DNA from: Hemerocallis citrina
Taxonomy: Eukaryota > Streptophyta > Magnoliopsida > Asparagales > Asphodelaceae
Length of the DNA stretch: 64,000 bases
Reading direction: 5' to 3'
Assembly (NCBI GenBank): GCA_017893485.1
Contig: CM030367.1
Location: 86,000,853 to 86,064,852, forward strand
Below, piece by piece: positions 1-11,056 of this stretch (within the stretch, counting starts at the first letter, position 1; each line of letters opens with the position of its first letter). Position numbers and translations under genes: made by a program. The notes below the pieces were generated by a model. It was not told the DNA's origin. It was given only the letters and a program-made list of their open reading frames with translations, and searched no databases.

Positions 1-935
1 ATTGAATGTTAAATTATGTTTCGAATGTCGCAAAGTTTCATATTTTTATACAAATCTAGTTTCAGATTTTGATGTGTTCGAGTTGTGACTTCGAGTGTGT
101 AAATCTATAATTTGATGGATATAATTCTCAGTTTTGATGGGGTATATGTATTAGTTCTGAACAGTGAAAACTTTGAATTCTAAAGGGTTTAGTTTCATTT
201 TTAAAGAGGTAAAGTTTCATATTTTGGAACTAAAGAATTACGAATTTTAGGGATGAAATCCCAAAAAAAATAAAGATGCTTGTTTTCAGTTTAGATTGAC
301 TTGAATTCCAGAAAATTGATGTTGGTTTTATATATATGGAAAGGGAAATTTAAAAGTTGAATTTAAAGGATTATAGTTGACTGAATTTTTGTTTCCATAA
401 AAGTAATAGTCTTTTATGGTGACGATGGTTTATTAAATGAAACGTGAAATGTTGAAGAGATTTTGTGGATGTACGAATTGTTTTATTTTTGGAATGAAGA
501 TTCCATTTGAGGTTTTGATTTACATCGGTGGTGTTGTGGATAGAATGTTGTTTTAAAAAAAGAGTAAATAAAGAGTATTTTTTTGATGATTGAACAAAGT
601 GGAGGTTCTTGATTGAAAGTTAGGGTTATTGTGAGAACCCTGGATGGATGCTTGAGGCATTGAGTTGTGAGCACTAGTGGTTGAGCAAAACCCCTAGGAT
701 ACCGATTGTGGTTATTTGATTGTGAAAATTAGCCAGAGGGGCTAGTGTTCCAAATTTTGATGAGTTAGGTCCGGTAGGGTGAACTAACTCTAGGTGGCTA
801 TGGTGGCTATGGTTACCTATATTTGAGCCTAAGGATATGCACTAGATTGGGAGTTGTGACGGAACATGTGCAACATAAGTTTGGGCTCGGTATAGTTGGG
901 CAGATGTATTCCGGGACTGTGTGGTTTTATGTCTC
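1..935. other. AT-rich DNA without recognisable gene
   Basis: No ORF here resembles a known protein. The text contains loosely repeated phrases such as aaagtttcatatttt (twice, around 30-50 and 210-230) that recall the degenerate sub-repeats of the long chromovirus LTRs further right. It could be the decayed remnant of such an LTR, but no terminal TG/CA boundary, primer site or target duplication was found, so this is only a suggestion. Confidence 0.4.
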
Positions 936-1260
936 TCTAATATGTTCGCGCGGTACACTTGTACAGTTTGGCGGATTGTATTCCGGGGCTGGATTCTATT
1001 TGTGGAATGTCCAAAAGTGAGATGGATTTGGTATGTTTGTGCAGTACACTTGTATAGTCTGGCAGATTGTATTTCGGGACTGGGTGTATTTGCAGAATGT
1101 ATGGTATGTTCGCGTGGTACACTTGTACAGTTGGACAGATTGTATTCTAGTACTAGGGTCTATTTGCGGAATGTATGACAGGGAGATGATTCTCCAGAGT
1201 TAGAGTGATGCTAACGGGATGCTTGTACATTCAGGCAGATGTATTCCAGGGTTGAAGCTT
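936..1260. repeat. Degenerate tandem repeat, about 73-91 bp units
   Basis: Three clear units and a partial fourth share the order: ATGTTCGCG-like block, GTACACTTGTA block, GGCAGATTGTATTCC block, then TATTTGCGGAATGT. The GTACACTTGTA-type core starts at 953, 1044 and 1117, so the period is 91 then 73 bp. Short ORFs over this stretch have repeat-derived sequence and are not considered genes. Similar short-period repeats occur inside the chromovirus LTRs at 48.4 kb, which suggests an LTR origin. Confidence 0.6.
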
Positions 1261-3516
1261 ATTCGCGGCATGTCTACTCTTGTTTCTGTCACCGATATAG
1301 AATTGCATAGCGAGGGATTGAACCCTAATGAACACTAAGAGCTTGTCCTTGGACTTATGTTGTATGGGCGGCATAGAATCCGAACATGTATGCATTAGTG
1401 TGCATCGTGTACATTGTGTTTTCTTGAACATTGTTTATGTATCTTTGCTTGTTTTTCCTGACATGTATTTATTCTTTCAGTTTCAGTATTAATTGTTGAT
1501 TTATTATTCTTTTATTATTGTTTTATTTGTGCAACAAGTGTGTGGTTGTGAGACTTTGGAGAGTCGCTGCTTTTATCAGCATTACGTCAGTTGCATTCAA
1601 CTGACGTACCCACAGTTTTTGTCAGTTTTGCAAGATTTGCAAGTGAATGACTTAGACAAGAGTTAAAGCTCGGGTTTATGAGAAGTTTGAGTTTAACTGT
1701 TTGGAACAAGTTGTAATACAAGTATAATTAAATTTCCGTTGTGCATTGTATTATGGACTGTTGTAAGAAAGTTTTAAATTTTCTTGTAATTGTACGGTGT
1801 TTGGTACAGTCAAAGTAAAGATTCTGAATTTATGTCTCTTATTTCTATTATAGATTTGTGTCTCGGAAAGGAAATTAGAGTTTTAGTAGTAAAAGATTGA
1901 TTACTCATTACTGATTTAGGGGAGATAGTATTTACACACTATGAGTTAGTTACAAAAGATGCACTTAAAAAAAATGGAGTTTAAACTGTAGATTCCCATA
2001 GTTAAGGGATAGAATTAGTTAATAATCCTTTTTAAGGTAAGGGATTTAATTTTCAGCTTTAGTTAGCTGGAAATCCTTCTTTGTTGGGTTGTAATTTAGT
2101 CATAATGGTGTACTTAGTTGAACTGATGGTCCTGGGTACATCCCATGTTCTTTTTGTAAACCTGTAGTTATTATAAAATTACTGTTCTATCCTTGAGAAG
2201 TTTTAAAATGCATGTTAAGATCGTGTGGCTCTGATTTTACTCATATCAACTGCACATGCTATAGTTAATATTTTATATTTGAAATAGAAAACAATTAAAG
2301 AACTATCATGGTAAATGCGTGGAAAGATAGTGGATTTTAGTGCCGTTGATTGATGTAGACTACGCACCACTCAACTTCAACCAATGCCCAAATGTTGGGA
2401 CCATAACACCACACATCATGGCTTTCCTTCTTGTATAATTTCTGCAAGTAGTTTTCAATTGGAACAATCCAATAGATAAGATAAAGAAAGTAGTTTGTTA
2501 TCCAAAAAAGCAACAAAAAATTAAATCAGAAAAGTAGCGGTTAAACACAAGCTGGAGAGCTGTTGCTGAATGTGATCGTTGCCGGTTTCAAATTTATTCC
2601 TTTTTTTTCTTCTTCTTTTGTTAGGTAGTTTTCGACCTGTTTTCATTCACTTTGTCGTACATATGTATTGTGATCGTCTGAGGTTACTGTCTAGTGACCA
2701 CTAACTGGTTTCCTCTCCGATTCCACAGATTTGTTTAGAGGCTGGTCCCATGGTACGTGTTTGGCTTATATTGACTGTATAAGCTTCTTGTGGTTATGAG
2801 GCAATTTTAATTTCCTGATAATAGCACCCCACTTTATTGTCCATATGGCATTATCTCAATTTTGAAAGGCTATATATATATATCATAGATTACATTTAGT
2901 ACAAATTTAAAGTGATATTGAGTCTATGCCAATCATGCATTTATGCATGTTTATCTTCAAGAAAACAAACTGGTTCAACACTCCACACAATATCCCTTAA
3001 TTAAAAAAAATATATATATGCCTTTGATTTTTATGACAAAATAATTGGATTAACTTCTGGATCTCCTGAATGTTGAAATAGTCATCAAGTCATATCAGAA
3101 AACTAATGTGTGAAAACTCATGAACAGATTAGTGAAAATTATCTAAATAAAAGTAATAATGATAGTAATGATAAATAAAATATGGCATATTTTTCAGAAA
3201 AAGGTAAATGTTCGAAATTTTTCCGGTCTTTCTTTGAAAATTAAGAGTGGTCTTCCTGATATTTTTCAACAGATTAACCTCTTAGCCCCTTAAGATTATT
3301 CCTCCAGTAAAAGCAAATTCTATTATCGACCATAGTCATGGTATACATTAAGTAATAGATTTCTTGTTCCTTCTCTAATACTTGATCTCTGTGTTCTCTT
3401 TCTATGTGACCTTTTCCGCCCCATTTACCCTCTCTCCCTTGCATTGTTAATCAATAATTATCTTCCTCTTTTCTAATCAATCTTTTATTACAACAATTTT
3501 GGAGTTTAATGTTTTG
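1261..3516. other. AT-rich intergenic DNA, no gene seen
   Basis: No convincing coding region, RNA gene or complete transposon was found. The stretch holds a perfect hairpin (annotated separately), several homopolymer and TA-rich tracts, and scattered pyrimidine-rich sequence near 3360-3480. Host regulatory or intronic sequence cannot be excluded. Confidence 0.5.
1583..1608. repeat. Perfect inverted repeat with TGACGT/ACGTCA cores
   Basis: Two perfect 11-bp arms (TACGTCAGTTG and its complement) flank a 4-base loop CATT. Each arm contains the ACGTCA/TGACGT hexamer that plant bZIP factors of the TGA class can bind. The palindrome is seen directly; a regulatory role is inference. Confidence 0.55.
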
Positions 3517-3524
3517 GATTTTGG

Positions 3525-3725
3525 CAGGGCCGGGCCCACCTTAAGGCCGTGGGATGGCCGTCTTAGGCCCCCGATTTTTTTGTAATTTTAGGAGCTCCAA
3601 ATTTGTATTCTCCTTGTAAATATATGCATGTATTTTACGCGTAAAAAAATATATTGTTATTAGTGATCCCAAAATAATTATTTGAGCATTTCGCCTCGGG
3701 CCCCAGGAACTCAGGGCCAGCCCTG
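3525..3725. mobile_element. hAT-like MITE, 201 bp, 8-bp target duplication
   Basis: The element begins CAGGGCCGGGCCCACC and ends GGGCCAGCCCTG, so the termini are inverted copies of the CAGGGC(C)GG type typical of plant hAT elements. It is flanked by an 8-bp direct duplication, gattttgg on the left (3517-3524) and gatttagg on the right (3726-3733), one mismatch. It has no coding capacity. The GC-rich ends contrast with the AT-rich surroundings. An 8-bp duplication plus CAGGG termini is diagnostic of the hAT superfamily. Confidence 0.8.
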
Positions 3726-4260
3726 GATTTAGGATCAGACAATTAGGTTTGTGGTTTTACATATTAGGTAAAACGAGAGAATTGGAGGAAAATAAGCAAG
3801 GAACTCAGCATAACAAATAGTGTAATTCAAATTGTTATTGTATCGGCTTTAGGCTGGAATTGAACCCTAAAGACCTTGGCATGTAAATTACAAGTATTTG
3901 ACAATCTTTTATATTGTTGAAAGCAGTTATATAATTTAAGTATAAGTAAGAGCATCCACAGTCGTTTTTCTCATTTGCTATAATATGGCAGCTACAGTAA
4001 TAGCAAATACGATCGTTCACTGCAGTCGTCGTTTGCTATATTTTTTCTATTTTTTAGAGAGACGGTATATGATATACCGTCCGATCGTTTCAAATAAATT
4101 AAAAAAAGTTAATTACTTATTAACTATTAAACTATATTAATTAACTAAATTAAATAATATAAAAATAACTAAACCTAATTAATATACTAACTAAACCTAA
4201 TTAATATACTAACTACTCCTAAATTATCCCCAATCAGCATTAATGGCAGCTCCTTTCATG

Positions 4261-4300
4261 GACGGGGTATCATACCCCGTCCGGGGTATGTATCCCCGTC
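4261..4300. repeat. GC-rich palindrome, left copy in Harbinger-like element
   Basis: Two 10-base arms, GACGGGGTAT and ATACCCCGTC, are exact complements around one base (4261-4281). They are followed by a diverged second half (CGGGGTATGTATCCCCGTC). A shorter relative, GACGGTATATGATATACCGTC, lies at about 4060-4081. The same composite recurs at 11249-11289 on the other side of the nested retrotransposon. Confidence 0.75.
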
Positions 4301-4331
4301 CCACTATATATATATATATATATATATATAT

Positions 4332-6044
4332 TGATGTTGATATTTGCAAGTGGACAAAATCGCACAAGTAATATAGATGATGAGTAGAGTGTCGAACCCA
4401 CAGGGACTAGATATTTTACTGAGTACCGATATCGCTAGATGAATCACTATTTGGAAGATCGAATTTAATTAAGGATAAAATAACTAAATTACTCTAATCT
4501 AATTAAAATTAACTAAATTGGTGAACAGGGAGAGGGCTGTGAAATTATGAAGCTCTTGTACTTTTTTAATGGTAAAATTAGTTCTAGGGCTTTTGGTTCA
4601 CCTCGTTTATCACACACACAAATTATGATTCCTTATAAATAAAAATATTATCTTTCCCAATTGTCGATCAAAATCCTAAAGATATTAACCACTCTATCAA
4701 CGTAGTCTAAAAGTTATTCTCAATTAATCATTCGTCTATCCACCAAATTATTAATTAAGAAATTGGATTTCTTAACGGTCACGTCCTCCAATATACGGTC
4801 TTTAATTTTTATTAATCACAAATTACCTGTTCGGTCTCTTTATGATTTGAAAATTCATACAAATGTCTATCCACCATGTTGTATGTATAAATAATAAAAA
4901 TTGAAAACACAATCAGAAAAAATATAGTAATAAAAAAGAATTAAAATCAGTGTTCAAAACTTGGCTACACCTTACCCTCTAGAACAATTAAATTCAGTTC
5001 ATGATCAAATTTGCAATTAATAAAATTGTTTGGGATTGTATCAAAAAATATAGAGAAGAACATACACAAAATAAAAATAATTAAATCCAAACCCCTAAAA
5101 AAAACCGAACCCAACTTGTCAGCCCGCCTCGAACCCTGCGTCGCCAGTCTGATCGCGCAGCCACACGCCACGTCAGCAGCTGTCTGCGTCGCCGTCAGAG
5201 GAAGGTCTTGTCGCCCTGGGAATCTGCGCCGGTCACGTCGACAGGGTCTCTGAGTCGCTGTCACATCGAAGAGTCCCACGTCAAAGAAGAGGCAGCCCAG
5301 TCAACGCGTGAACACCTGGTTGCTTTTGTTGCTTCGTCAAACACGCCAGAAAGTAGGAGAGGAAGCCCCCACGTCAATTGTTGAGTCGCCAGGTCAGAGA
5401 GAGAGAGAGAGAGAGGTAGTTGGGTGCACTTCGAAAACCGCACAGCAGCCCTACTGCCCACACTACTGTTTCTCTTTCTTTCTCTTTTTTTATTGTATTT
5501 GGTACAGCCGTCACCTCCTAATTTCTTCTCTCTTCTTTGCTTTGTATATATAGAGAACGGGAAGGAGTTAGGGTTTGCACTTTTTGCAGATTAGTCCTCC
5601 CACTTTCTTTATTTCATTCCTTTTATAACCCAGAATTTTATTTACTTCCTCTTTCTTTCTTGTCTTCCTTTTCTGCCACCCACGTGCTTCTGCGTACACA
5701 AAATAATACCTGAAATTAGGATTTTTAAATAAAATAAATTTAATTAGTTTAAAATTAATTAAACTAACTATAAATCATATTAGCGTATAAAAATCCTTTT
5801 AAACATTATTTGTCGCAATTTTAACTCAACAAAACAATAAAATCGATAAATCAATTATTCTACTTTGTTTGTTGATTTTTTTCACCAATTCTTTACTTTT
5901 TGCCTCAAAAATATTATTTCTTCAAAAATAATTATTTAAATGAAATCATATAGAAATAAGATGAATTAAAGACAATATCAGCGAAAACAAGCCATTTTAA
6001 TAGGTAAATGAGTACAAATATTTGTATATAAATTAGACACATCA
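4332..6044 (-). repeat. 3' LTR of TR-GAG element (1713 bp)
   Basis: It begins TGATGTTGATATTTGC and ends AATTAGACACATCA. It matches the other LTR base for base wherever I compared them, except that the (AG)n tract near 5396-5415 is one dinucleotide shorter. A GC- and CpG-rich block at about 5100-5400 stands out from the AT-rich remainder. A TATA-like CTATATATAC (minus strand) lies near 5542-5551. Open frames inside it are present in both LTRs and are not regarded as genes. Confidence 0.92.
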
Positions 6045-6060
6045 AATACCCCCAAACTTA
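6045..6060 (-). promoter_or_regulatory. Polypurine tract of TR-GAG element
   Basis: On the minus strand the sequence next to the 3' LTR reads TTAAGTTTGGGGGTATTT, immediately followed by the LTR start TGATGTGTCT. It follows a GCTCGAGGACAAGC motif that commonly precedes this tract in plant gypsy elements. It serves as primer for second-strand synthesis. Confidence 0.75.
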
Positions 6061-6354
6061 AGATTTTGCTTGTCCTCGAGCAAAAAGTAGAATCATAAAC
6101 AAGGGAATAATAATAGTAGGCTCAACCAATCACACCAAGAGATTTTATCATGCAAGCATCAAAATTACAATTAAAAATATAAACAATTGCAAATAAAGTA
6201 AAACTAAGCATACCCACTTTCTCCAGTGCAATTATTTATTCATAATTCCCAAAAAAAAATCGCATTTGTCATGCAATTATTGTAATTATAGCATGCAACA
6301 ACTCAATCTGTGATTATCCCTTCTCTCTACTACAAACCGAGTAGCAAACTAGAG

Positions 6355-6356
<2 letters not shown>

Positions 6357-6402
<46 letters not shown>

Positions 6403-6603
6403 TCTCTTCTTTAAGTTGTCACTTGCCTTTTGACGCGAATGCAAAACATTTGTGATGAATTCACCCGGTTACTCAACAAGTCACAAACTTAAAGTGCTTT
6501 GCATACTCATATTTCAAGTTGCCGTTTTACGTAAAAGTAAACATTTGTGATGAATACCCCTAGTTACTAAGCAACTCAAAACATTGGAGTAGATTGACTT
6601 TAT

Positions 6604-6640
<37 letters not shown>
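6357..6640 (-). repeat. Two long homopolymer T runs bracketing an imperfect duplication
   Basis: A 45-base T run (6357-6401) and a 32-base T run (6609-6640) flank two related segments sharing ACATTTGTGATGAAT followed by a GTTACT motif. On the element's own strand these are poly-A runs. The exact lengths of such runs are prone to assembly error. Confidence 0.8.
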
Positions 6641-6642
<2 letters not shown>

Positions 6643-6970
6643 TTTTTATTTTATTATTACTCTATTTACTTAAACTCTGTTTAGGACTAGATCAAAGGGA
6701 ATAATCACAAGAAAAAGCATCACATTTGTCTTTTATGTATAATAGCATGACCCACACAATTTTGTAAGGAATTTTGAAACTCAATAATCCTAAAGTAAAT
6801 AAGTATGCTTAATATTGCTTTATAAAAAAAATTGTTTATACCAAAAAAATTTGCTTCAATGTTTATCACAATAAAGAACTCAAAATGTGTAATGGTGAGC
6901 CTAATTGAAATCCTTTTTAAAATTTTGTTTTTCTTTTATAAAATAATAAAAATAAAAATAAATTTGTAAA

Positions 6971-7008
6971 CCTTCCCCCCAAACTTAAATATCACATTGT
7001 CCTCAATG
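6971..7008 (-). promoter_or_regulatory. Internal polypurine-like tract
   Basis: The minus strand reads CATTGAGGACAATG, a short spacer, then TTTAAGTTTGGGGGGAAGG. This resembles the tract at 6045-6060, which is also preceded by a GAGGACAA-type motif. It could be a central polypurine tract or the relic of an earlier 3' junction. Function is inferred. Confidence 0.5.
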
Positions 7009-7422
7009 GGAAAGGAAAAGAAAAACAAAAGGAATTCAAAAAGTTTAGAATATCTCCCCTGATTCGTCTTTAAATTTCTGCACGCGCAGCCTTCAGTATT
7101 TTGGCGATATCTGGAGCTGTAGATGTCGAAATGGGCTGAATTTTTTTTTTGCTGGAAAGCTAAGAAAATTGTCTACAACTTCTCTTTGAATCAGTTTTCC
7201 AGATTCTGACTTTAAACTGCTCGAAAACAGCCATCAATACAGGTGTTCAAAACAGATCCGCCCGGCGACTTTCAAAATTGATGCAATCCTACAAAATAAA
7301 ATCAAAAATTAAAATAAAATAAACTAAAAGATATAAAAACTGAATGCAATAAAAGAAAACATGGGTTGCCTCCCAAGAAGCGCTAAGTTTTAAGTCTTCA
7401 GCCAGACATGGGGGTGAGATGG

Positions 7423-9108
7423 TTAAGTAACGCCAAGATCCAACAACATTAAAACATCCTTTCTAATTTTTCTTTTCTTGTGTGGATCAGGTTCAAGCTC
7501 CAATTTGAGGCGTTTCCTTTTAGCTGATGTTGTCATTGATTCCCCCACCTCTTTGAATTTTTGCTGCAAAAATGAATAAATAGAAGGTTCAGCATCCAAG
7601 TACATAACATTTTCAAAAATATTTTCTTTAACGGTTTGAAAAGTTGTTAAATTTGTTGGACATACTTCAAGTGGTGATTTTTCAAATTTAGCCTTATGTT
7701 CCTCGCCCACAATTAAATCAATTTTACTTACTTGGAAAGATGACTGTTCTTCAGGAGGAAAATTTATAGAATTACAAACATCATACATTACTTGCTCATG
7801 CTGAATTTGTTCCTCCACAATTTGTTCTATCTCACTTTGCCTTTCAACCACATTATGTTCTTCATTTCCTTCTTGTGGTTGCTCAATTATCCTCCCGCTG
7901 CTTAGTGTTATTGTCTTGACATGCTCCTTGGGATGGACAACTGTGTTGCTTTGCAATGTTCCTGCAGTTTTTTCATTAAGAATATTTGAAATTTGACAAA
8001 TTTTTACCTCAAGATTGTGAATTGAAGCCGAAGTTGAATTTGTAACATTTTGGATTGCCAAATCTGTCTTTTGCATGTAGTGCATAAACATGTCTTCAAG
8101 TGTCGGCTTCTTTTCTTCCTGTGAAAAATGTTGAGGTTGTATAATTGCTCCTTGATTGTTGTTCCATAAAAAATTGGGGGTGTTTCTCCATCCTGAATTG
8201 TATGTGTTTTCATAATGATTATTTTGCATTTGAAAGTTTGACACAAAATTTTCATTTACGGCATTTGATGGAGCAAAAGGGTTCCCCACTTGACAATCTG
8301 AACTTGCATGATTTCCTGCACAAAGATCACAAATCATATTAGAATGAATAACATTAAAATTCATATTTTCTACTTGTTTATATAAAATATCATTTTTTGC
8401 ATTTAAAGTAGAAAAAGGATCAAGTTCAAAAATTCCAGCCACTTTTCTTGGCATCGTTCTCTCTGAAGACCACTGGTAATGATTTGATGCCATCTCCTCT
8501 AAAAGATCATAGGCTGCTTGGTAAGTTTTGCTCATCAGTGCACCACCAGCTGCTGCGTCGACCATAGATCTATGTGTAACTCCCAAACCATTATAGAATG
8601 TTTGCATTTGCAGCCATTTTGGTAGTTCATGATTAGGACACTTTCTCAATAACTCTTTAAACCTTTCCCATGCATCATACAAAGACTCGGTCTCAAATTG
8701 AGTAAATGTGCAAATGTCCTTTCTTAGCTTTGCTGTCTTTGCTGGTGGAAAATACTTGGCTAGAAACTTTTGTGCAAGTCTCTCCCAAGTAGTAATACTA
8801 CCGGGTGGTAGATAATGTAGCCAAGCCTTCGCCTTATCCTGTAGGGAAAAAGAAAAGAGTCTCAGTCTAATTGCATCGTCTGATACACCGTTGTGCTTGA
8901 AGGTGTCACAAATTTCTAAAAAATCTGCAATGTGAGCGTAAGGATCCTCATGTGGTAGTCCCAAAAATTGAACAGTCTGTTGAATCATTAGAATCATCGC
9001 CGGTTTAATTTTAAAATCGTCAACTTCAATAACCGGCTTCTTTATGCTTGACTCATAAATTGAGGGCATGGCATAGTCTCTCAAAGGCCTATTTTCATCG
9101 TTCGCCAT
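7423..9108 (-). CDS. Retrotransposon Gag polyprotein, 561 aa
   Basis: Gag forms the cytoplasmic virus-like particle that packages element RNA. The open frame extends further upstream, but the ATG at 9106-9108 (MANDENRPLRDYA) is preferred because that is the usual start for this family and the upstream residues are a low-complexity Phe/Leu-rich run. In the 561-aa numbering the retrotransposon-gag core spans about residues 50-175 (motifs DPYAHIADFLEIC, KAKAWLHYLPPG, WERFKELLRKCPNH). A zinc knuckle CDLCAGNHASSDC lies at about 260-272, spaced CX2CX3HX4C, as in Athila/Tat Gags. A KTITLSSGR motif near 405 resembles the sequence that precedes protease in full-length elements. The C-terminus is basic (KRKRLKLELEPDPHKKRK). 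It is uninterrupted and presumably still translatable. No pol follows it. Confidence 0.92.
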   Translation of the reverse strand: MANDENRPLRDYAMPSIYESSIKKPVIEVDDFKIKPAMILMIQQTVQFLGLPHEDPYAHIADFLEICDTFKHNGVSDDAIRLRLFSFSLQDKAKAWLHYLPPGSITTWERLAQKFLAKYFPPAKTAKLRKDICTFTQFETESLYDAWERFKELLRKCPNHELPKWLQMQTFYNGLGVTHRSMVDAAAGGALMSKTYQAAYDLLEEMASNHYQWSSERTMPRKVAGIFELDPFSTLNAKNDILYKQVENMNFNVIHSNMICDLCAGNHASSDCQVGNPFAPSNAVNENFVSNFQMQNNHYENTYNSGWRNTPNFLWNNNQGAIIQPQHFSQEEKKPTLEDMFMHYMQKTDLAIQNVTNSTSASIHNLEVKICQISNILNEKTAGTLQSNTVVHPKEHVKTITLSSGRIIEQPQEGNEEHNVVERQSEIEQIVEEQIQHEQVMYDVCNSINFPPEEQSSFQVSKIDLIVGEEHKAKFEKSPLEVCPTNLTTFQTVKENIFENVMYLDAEPSIYSFLQQKFKEVGESMTTSAKRKRLKLELEPDPHKKRKIRKDVLMLLDLGVT

Positions 9109-9322
9109 GATAATGTACGTGTATGTTCTGCAATATAAGTATCGAAAATGAAAGAAAAAAAATAGAAAAACTAAAAAAACTAAAATAAGAAAAATAAAAA
9201 AAGAGTTAAAGTTAGTCAAAAGAAAATAAAGATGTAAAATGATAATAAAATAAAAATAATTACAAAAAAATCCAAATTAGCAATAATCTAGCAATTTTCA
9301 ATATCAGTAAAAGAATAACTAG

Positions 9323-9340
9323 TCCCCGGCAGCGGCGCCA
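9323..9340 (-). promoter_or_regulatory. Primer-binding site, tRNA-Asp type
   Basis: The plus strand carries TCCCCGGCAGCGGCGCCA, matching the 3' end of plant tRNA-Asp including CCA with one mismatch. It lies 6 bases from the inner edge of the 5' LTR. Asp-tRNA priming is characteristic of Athila-type elements. Confidence 0.88.
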
Positions 9341-9346
9341 AAAACT

Positions 9347-11056
9347 TGATGTTGATATTTGCAAGTGGACAAAATCGCACAAGTAATATAGATGATGAGT
9401 AGAGTGTCGAACCCACAGGGACTAGATATTTTACTGAGTACCGATATCGCTAGATGAATCACTATTTGGAAGATCGAATTTAATTAAGGATAAAATAACT
9501 AAATTACTCTAATCTAATTAAAATTAACTAAATTGGTGAACAGGGAGAGGGCTGTGAAATTATGAAGCTCTTGTACTTTTTTAATGGTAAAATTAGTTCT
9601 AGGGCTTTTGGTTCACCTCGTTTATCACACACACAAATTATGATTCCTTATAAATAAAAATATTATCTTTCCCAATTGTCGATCAAAATCCTAAAGATAT
9701 TAACCACTCTATCAACGTAGTCTAAAAGTTATTCTCAATTAATCATTCGTCTATCCACCAAATTATTAATTAAGAAATTGGATTTCTTAACGGTCACGTC
9801 CTCCAATATACGGTCTTTAATTTTTATTAATCACAAATTACCTGTTCGGTCTCTTTATGATTTGAAAATTCATACAAATGTCTATCCACCATGTTGTATG
9901 TATAAATAATAAAAATTGAAAACACAATCAGAAAAAATATAGTAATAAAAAAGAATTAAAATCAGTGTTCAAAACTTGGCTACACCTTACCCTCTAGAAC
10001 AATTAAATTCAGTTCATGATCAAATTTGCAATTAATAAAATTGTTTGGGATTGTATCAAAAAATATAGAGAAGAACATACACAAAATAAAAATAATTAAA
10101 TCCAAACCCCTAAAAAAAACCGAACCCAACTTGTCAGCCCGCCTCGAACCCTGCGTCGCCAGTCTGATCGCGCAGCCACACGCCACGTCAGCAGCTGTCT
10201 GCGTCGCCGTCAGAGGAAGGTCTTGTCGCCCTGGGAATCTGCGCCGGTCACGTCGACAGGGTCTCTGAGTCGCTGTCACATCGAAGAGTCCCACGTCAAA
10301 GAAGAGGCAGCCCAGTCAACGCGTGAACACCTGGTTGCTTTTGTTGCTTCGTCAAACACGCCAGAAAGTAGGAGAGGAAGCCCCCACGTCAATTGTTGAG
10401 TCGCCAGGTCAGAGAGAGAGAGAGAGAGAGAGGTAGTTGGGTGCACTTCGAAAACCGCACAGCAGCCCTACTGCCCACACTACTGTTTCTCTTTCTTTCT
10501 CTTTTTTTATTGTATTTGGTACAGCCGTCACCTCCTAATTTCTTCTCTCTTCTTTGCTTTGTATATATAGAGAACGGGAAGGAGTTAGGGTTTGCACTTT
10601 TTGCAGATTAGTCCTCCCACTTTCTTTATTTCATTCCTTTTATAACCCAGAATTTTATTTACTTCCTCTTTCTTTCTTGTCTTCCTTTTCTGCCACCCAC
10701 GTGCTTCTGCGTACACAAAATAATACCTGAAATTAGGATTTTTAAATAAAATAAATTTAATTAGTTTAAAATTAATTAAACTAACTATAAATCATATTAG
10801 CGTATAAAAATCCTTTTAAACATTATTTGTCGCAATTTTAACTCAACAAAACAATAAAATCGATAAATCAATTATTCTACTTTGTTTGTTGATTTTTTTC
10901 ACCAATTCTTTACTTTTTGCCTCAAAAATATTATTTCTTCAAAAATAATTATTTAAATGAAATCATATAGAAATAAGATGAATTAAAGACAATATCAGCG
11001 AAAACAAGCCATTTTAATAGGTAAATGAGTACAAATATTTGTATATAAATTAGACA

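Larger units (their letters stand above)
6061..7422 (-). other. Noncoding spacer of TR-GAG between gag and 3' LTR
   Basis: About 1.36 kb in the position normally occupied by pol. No RT, RNase H or integrase motifs are present on either strand. It contains two long T runs (6357-6401 and 6609-6640, poly-A on the element strand) that bracket an imperfect duplication marked by AAACATTTGTGATGAAT at about 6447 and 6537. It also contains a second polypurine-like motif (annotated separately). Confidence 0.7.

Noticed and set aside
4965..5279. 104-codon ORF present identically in both TR-GAG LTRs (also 9980-10294)
   Set aside because: Identity follows from LTR identity. The frame lies across an AT-rich part and the CpG block, has no recognisable domain, and neighbouring frames are equally open.
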